In this document: piece after piece, positions 58,990 to 64,000 of the stretch
Layout of the letters: each line of letters opens with the position of its first letter
Position numbering within the stretch: position 1 is the stretch's first letter
Source: Macrotrachela quadricornifera
Taxonomy: Eukaryota; Rotifera; Eurotatoria; Philodinida; Philodinidae
Assembly (NCBI GenBank): GCA_022393335.1
Contig: JAJEKB010000780.1
Coordinates: forward strand, 142,236-206,235
Length of the DNA: 64,000 nucleotides
Reading direction: 5' to 3'
Program-made: the position numbers and the translations under genes
The notes under the pieces: model-generated
Seen by the model: the letters and a program-made list of their open reading frames with translations, nothing else
Databases searched by the model: none
What the model was told of the DNA's origin: nothing

Positions 58990-60086
58990 CAATGACGGAA
59001 CTAGGATTTTGGGCTAGATAGGGCTCAGTCCCTCCAAAAATTTTCGATCGACTTGAGGTGTATGAAATTTATTCATCAATAAAGTAGACGTCAAAAGTAT
59101 TTTCCCACTGTTCTTTTAGCCATATCTTAAAACTATACAACATTAATTTAATTTCATAATATGCTTGTGTATTAAAGGTCAAGTGCTATGTATAGACACC
59201 TATTTAATATGAAAAAGTCTTGAATAAAAAATACATTAAAAGAAATCAAATTTCAGTGCTTAGAAAAAAATGACATAAAGATTCGTAAAATTAGAGTTTT
59301 GTTATAGGATACATTCATGAGGATCAAGCACAAAAGATGCAAAATGTTCAGACAATCTTTCACGCTAACGGACTTTGTAGAGATTTTTTCGCTGGTCATT
59401 TTTGTATAAAACCATTTGGAGATTCATTGAGAAATGATAGTATCATTGTCAAAATATTGAACACCCTGAAACTCCGAGCAATCCAAAATATTCATAGTAT
59501 AGTTTGGTTTGTGAATGTCTCTGCACAGTCAAACAATAATTTCTTGGTTTTATTTTTAAAAGACGCATCATTGAAAGTTCTATACAAGCTGTAAAATTAT
59601 ATAAATAAATGCTTATTGCGAAACAAAGCAGTTTGCCAACGTTTTTATTATCATTTTGCAAATTTTTATGTCATTTTTTTCTAAGTACTGAAGTTTGATT
59701 TCTTTTATTGCAATTTTTATTCAAAAGCTTTTCATATTAAACAGGTGCCTACATAAGGTACTTGACCTCTACTATACAGACATATAATGGAATTAAAATA
59801 ATGTTGTGTAGCTTTAAAATATGACTCAAAACAAAAAATTGGAGAAATACTTTTAGCGTCCACTGTATTAATAGTGTTGCAATATAGAGTTAATTCTTTT
59901 TTAATTTGACTCTTCTCTAAAGACATGATCGAGGTTATTAAAAAGGAGAAACAAAAAATGTTCAATTCTTTATCTCGTTGAAATAACAACAGCACTTTAA
60001 TACAAAAAAATGTATTTTTCCAAAATATCACCAGATATGGCCCAAAGATCAGTAGGTAGGGCTTAGCCCTATTAGTTCCACTCCTG
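58990..60086. mobile_element. Foldback element of about 1.1 kb
   Basis: The left arm (58990-59318) and right arm (about 59655-60086) are inverted copies, partly near-identical: AAGAAATCAAA.TTCAGT, CTTAGAAAAAAATGACATAAA, CACCT.TTTAATATGAAAA, AGGTCAAGT and a GGGCT.AGCCCT-type end block. The ends read CAATGACGGAACTA and CAGGAGTGGAACTA, reminiscent of hAT termini. No matching 8-bp flank was found, so the insertion is probably old, or the left end is degraded. The right arm is ~100 nt longer than the left. The loop (~59319-59654) has an 85-codon open frame with no recognised domain. Confidence 0.8.
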
Positions 60087-61868
60087 CTCTCTGCCATACT
60101 TTTGTCAATGGAATTGCTTCTTTTACCACTAATAAAGAAATGCTCATAGTTCATATTCATAAGAGAAACATTGATAAAATCACTTTTGAATTACTATGAT
60201 TGCTACAAATAAAGAAATGAAACATTTACCGGATTATGAAAAAGAATATTCATGTCATCGCAAATAAGTTAAAGCACATATGTTAATTTTTCAGCTGACG
60301 AAAGACTATTTACTAGTGAGAGATTTTATGTTGAAGAATTAAATTGAATCATTTCAGTATTGGAAGATTTCTTACTCGCGACAATCTTTGAAGATACTTA
60401 ATTATAAACAGAAACTAAGACAAATATATTCGTTGAGTGTAAGCAACTCTCACTATTTTAATATGATTGAAATCATTATACTTGATAAAAAGAATTTTTT
60501 TAATTTGTGACACTTATTATATTTCTGTATTGGACAGATGTACACGTTTCAGTTAAGAACATTTTCTCTTATTTACAATCATTCTAAAAAACCTTTCATC
60601 GCCGTTATATTTATATACTGCGTAAGATAACCTTGAAGAAGATAATCAACAAGATTTCGATTATTAGAGGAAAAAGTTTGGTTTTCATGTCATAGAAAAT
60701 AAATAGTATCGTTTTCAGCTAATTGAAACTTTTCAAAATAACTCACTTACAGATCAAAGATAATGAAAAAATTGGTTGAAGACGACGAAAGTAATTCCTA
60801 TTGATGTATAGGAGCTGTCAAATCCATCAGAATTCACTTTGACACCCTTTGGATTAATTCTTATAGGTGTGAGAATTTTAATGAAGAATCTCTTTTCTCT
60901 TAACTGTGCCGTTTTGTCTTGATTAGAATTTTTAGACGAGAAAAGATGCAATTGATTAAAGTATAGAGTATCTGAACACATTCAGACTCACAAAGTAGGC
61001 AATTTCTATAGGGTATGCGGACATGACTTATCTCGTGTTAAAATTTCAGTTTTGTCCCAGAAATTCCAGTTTCTACTCTTCAGAAATAATAAATGATAAA
61101 AAACATTTTTTTATTTGAAAAGCTAACAAATCATACATTGTTCGATGCAGCTCTGTGCGCTGATTCTAAATATGATGTTTGTGTGGAATAAACACGTTTC
61201 TGAATCGAGGAAAATATGAAATACCTGAAAAACTACGGTTTTTTCAAAAGTCTCTTGTATGGTCCAAGAACATTTACGTTAATTTATACTACCTGTGGTG
61301 ATAGGGGATATATGTGAGAACATTCTGGCAAAGTGTGAATAAGTTTCAACTTGGGAGAGGAGGCTGGAGAAGGCGATCATTTTACTAATATAGCCGTTTG
61401 GAAAATCACTGCCGTATAAAAGAAATTTTTTTCTCAAAATCTTCAGTAGTAATTAACCATTTTTTGTTTTATAAATCTGTAGCGGACATTAGGCAAATTT
61501 ATAATATATATTGTTTTTGGTTGTCACTTCAATGAATTCTGTAAAAAAATAAATGTGTATTGTATAGATGGCGCTATTTTCACGCTGATATTTTAATTAT
61601 TTTTAATTAGCTCATTTTCTACTCCACTTGAACTTGGTAGTAGAACTTTTAACGCAATTAAGTAGTCCATACTCGGAAGTATATCTAGCAGTAATTGAAT
61701 CTTGCAAAAGTACAATTTTGATTTTTATCTAATGTTCACCTGGTTGCCCACTGACTTGATCATAGAAGATTCTCAAAAGCTAAAAGAGGCAATCAGTTGA
61801 AAATATTATTTGTGCTTTTTCAAATGATTTAGTTTTTGTTCATCTCATTTTACTTTTATTCAGATAAT
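60087..61868. other. Gene-poor stretch
   Basis: A/T-rich, no exon recognised. The 75-codon minus-strand frame at 60754-60981 has no motif or splice context. Confidence 0.45.
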
Positions 61869-62269
61869 ATGTCGAGTATTACAAAAGCAATATATAATCT
61901 TTTTGCTGATTATCAAATACCAACAAATGGTAAAATTTACACTGTGGATAAAGTCTGAATTTTTTTTATTGACTACATAATCATCTTTTTTTTTGTCCTC
62001 GTTGTCGTTGTACTACAAGTGGTCGAGATCGAAGACGTTGGTCAATTCATTTTAAATAATGTAATTCATGTGAATTTGATAACACAGTGGAAATTCTTCG
62101 TACAATGAATGATGCTGTTCAAAAAATAATAGATGATAGTAATCAGGTAATACGAGGTTAGTTGATTGACGTATATGAATGTTTTCGTCTTTAGCACGAT
62201 ACCACTAACAGCAATTCATTTATATTAGTGGAGGAAAATAAAACAAGTATAGAGGAGGTATAGTTATTG
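61869..62269 (+). pseudogene. Decayed small zinc-ribbon gene
   Basis: Starts after a TTTATTCAG acceptor 3 nt before ATG (61869-61871), as other genes here do. Exon 1 reads MSSITKAIYNLFADYQIPTN with a donor after it. The next coding block (from about 61992) has lost its AG acceptor (poly-T runs straight into the exon). It reads CPRCRC...HFK, a TAA stop (62057-62059), then CNSCEF: a four-cysteine zinc ribbon interrupted by the stop, followed by an amphipathic helix. A later exon (about 62196-62258) joins in phase. One missing acceptor plus one in-frame stop argue for a pseudogene. Genuine use of another frame cannot be excluded. The parent family was not identified. Confidence 0.45.
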
Positions 62270-63263
62270 ATCTATTTCTTAACTATATGTAATAATTAAC
62301 TCTTTGAAGAATTAATAGGTAAAGATTGTTCTGAGCATATAATCTGCTCTTTTTCTCTTGTAAGACATCAAATAGAAGTTTTAATCAGGAAATTTTCCCG
62401 GTTAGTATTAATGTCATCATTTGTAATATCAAAAGAAATGTTATTTGATTATCATAATAATTTGACTTTATTTTCTAAATAAAATAAATATGCGTGTATT
62501 TTCGTGTTAAACAAAAAATAAGATGATATGTGATTGATGGATAGAATAGAGTTATCTACTTTTTACAAGTCTTTTCAACAATTTGATCTCGTTTGTTACA
62601 GAGTCACGTCGCTTTCGTACACATCTTTCTATCTTTTTATTATTTCTATTTCTGTCTCATCATATATGTTCTGATTATCCGTTCTCTTTTCTTTATTTGT
62701 ATTCTTTTCTATATAAGCATATGTTCTAGTTGATTTTACATTCGTATTATTGTTATTTTGATTTTTACTAAATAAGGATCGTGTGCACAACACACACATA
62801 TCCGATATCTATAAATATATATATATATATTTGTATATAATGAGAGAGAAGAAAAGAAGAAATCTAACTTCATTCAATCTAGTCCATATTTTTTCTTCGC
62901 TATTTCTTAGCATTTTAAGGCAATGTTAAAACATCCGTTATCTTCTTCTTCGACTGAAACGAATTCATATACGTTGAAAAAAAATTTTTAATGACGAATT
63001 CTATTGAATCTGTTTGATTTATAATGTGAACGAGAATAAAAAAAAGAAAAACAAGCAATTATTCTAAAAACATACGCTTGTCAACAGAGTTCACATGCTG
63101 TCCGCTTGACATATTCATATCATAGACTATTAATCTATTATTGTGTTCTCAAGGAATATTCCGAATATATATATATACGCTCATAATTGAATTCAATATT
63201 CATTTCTCTTTCTAAAGGCAAAAGTTATTCTTTTTCCATTGATTATATTTTTGATAAGAAACA
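62270..63263. other. Intergenic, 5' flank of the small-protein gene
   Basis: A/T-rich with pyrimidine-rich stretches around 62600-62720 and a (TA)n run at 62815-62830. No gene recognised. Confidence 0.5.
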
Positions 63264-63492
63264 ATGGCCGAAAAACAAGTAAACATTGCAGATGTCCCAT
63301 AAGATAATCTTACAAGCTTGATTAATGTCTCTGTTCATTCTATTTTTCTAGTATGATAGTCAAAACTACGATGATAAAATGGCACAACTTATTCAAGCAC
63401 ATGAAAAGCACAAGCTTAATGACCAACAATTTGCTGTTGCAGTGAAGGAACTCTTTTACAAGAAAAATTCTTCATCAAAACCTTCATCGTAA
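63264..63492 (+). CDS. Small 51-residue charged protein, unknown
   Basis: Two exons, 63264-63278 (MAEKQ) and 63352-63492, joined in phase 0 with a 73-nt intron ending TTTTTCTAG. The product is hydrophilic and probably helical (DDKMAQLIQAHEKHKLND, FAVAVKELFYKK) with a Ser/Pro/Lys tail; no signal peptide, cysteines or known motif. Codon use is more G/C-ending (AAG, CAC, GTG, CTC, TAC) than in other genes of the window, which often marks high expression. Sequence upstream is pyrimidine-rich. No family recognised. Confidence 0.6.
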
Positions 63493-64000
63493 AGATTTTT
63501 TATAACTGATTTTGCTCAAGTTATCGCGTTTACTTCTGCTCATGTTCTTTTTTTTATTTGATCGTTGATTAAATTCGATTATTCTTAAAAAAGTACCTAA
63601 GCCTTTTCTACTTTATTTGATCGCCTAGGTATAGATTATGAATTAGAATTAAAGAAAATCTCATTGAATCAAGTCAATGACATGGAAAATAACAAACGAA
63701 ATTGTTGCGTTTATTGATAGGATTTGAAAACTTGGTTAATAATCAGTTTCAAATTTCATTGTAATGCATGAACAATAAAAAATTCCAACATAATGTTTTC
63801 ATTGTAGTGGATAGGAGATTTTTTCTGATAGTGTTTATTTTATTCAATTGATATTGGATTTTCTTAAACGAACATACATCTCTACACTTCCTTTTCAGTT
63901 TCTTTATTTATCTTCTGTTCATTACATAAACATTCGAAACTGATTTTCTTCCACAAAATGACTATTTCATGTTTATCTTCTTAGCAGTACCCACGATCCA
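63493..64000. other. 3' flank to window end
   Basis: A/T-rich, no coding exon recognised up to the window edge. Confidence 0.5.

Noticed and set aside
59732..60160. 142-codon minus-strand open frame
   Set aside because: Covers the right arm of the foldback element and continues into its flank; the left arm does not preserve the frame and no domain is visible.
1..64000. tRNA, rRNA, CRISPR, phage or bacterial defence systems
   Set aside because: I looked for B-box-like GGTTCGA words, cloverleaf-like blocks and regularly spaced short repeats and found none. The window is spliced eukaryotic DNA.

Overview
The window is eukaryotic nuclear DNA. It is strongly A/T-rich, and its genes are split by many short introns (about 50-70 nt, GT..AG). 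The products are animal-type: an SH2-ankyrin-SH2 tyrosine kinase of the Shark/HTK16 class, an OATP transporter, a glycogen-targeting PP1 subunit, clathrin light chain, PEX13 and a Gab-like docking protein. Several genes have a 3' splice acceptor touching, or a few bases from, the ATG. Compactness, base composition and that acceptor pattern fit a rotifer best (probably bdelloid, where spliced-leader trans-splicing is known). Another small A/T-rich invertebrate genome, such as a mite, cannot be excluded from sequence alone.

Layout. 1-5.2 kb, plus strand: 3' end of a Gab-like docking protein, an unknown six-exon gene carrying an inverted-repeat element in an intron, and ribosomal protein eL22. 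5.3-14.1 kb, minus strand: an intronless secreted metallo-beta-lactamase-fold protein, an OATP/SLCO transporter, and a secreted protein with three chitin-binding CBM14 domains. 15-28 kb is gene-poor: a small membrane protein, an orphan terminal exon of a possible prohormone, a four-TM protein, and an SPFH/band-7 protein with a one-base frameshift. 28-34 kb: an FSP1/AIFM2-like oxidoreductase, then MAT2B and PEX13 on the minus strand only 127 bp apart. 34-38 kb: transposon debris (a short hAT-type MITE and a 1.4 kb foldback). 38-46 kb: a dispanin/CD225 protein, UQCR10 and a large PPP1R3-type protein. 49-56 kb: the Shark kinase, clathrin light chain and a C-terminal double zinc-finger (UBZ-like) adaptor. 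56-62 kb: another gene desert with a 1.1 kb foldback. The window ends with a decayed zinc-ribbon gene and a 51-residue protein.

The genes do not form one pathway; most are housekeeping or signalling. The two structural themes are (i) long inverted-repeat elements in introns and intergenic gaps, which account for most introns or gaps I examined that are unusually long, and (ii) splice-acceptor placement that suggests spliced-leader processing, with PEX13-MAT2B the best candidate operon. I found no tRNA, rRNA, CRISPR array or prokaryotic system. Exon limits were inferred by hand from reading-frame continuity and GT/AG sites. Every listed multi-exon model keeps phase across all junctions except the SPFH gene, where the frameshift lies.
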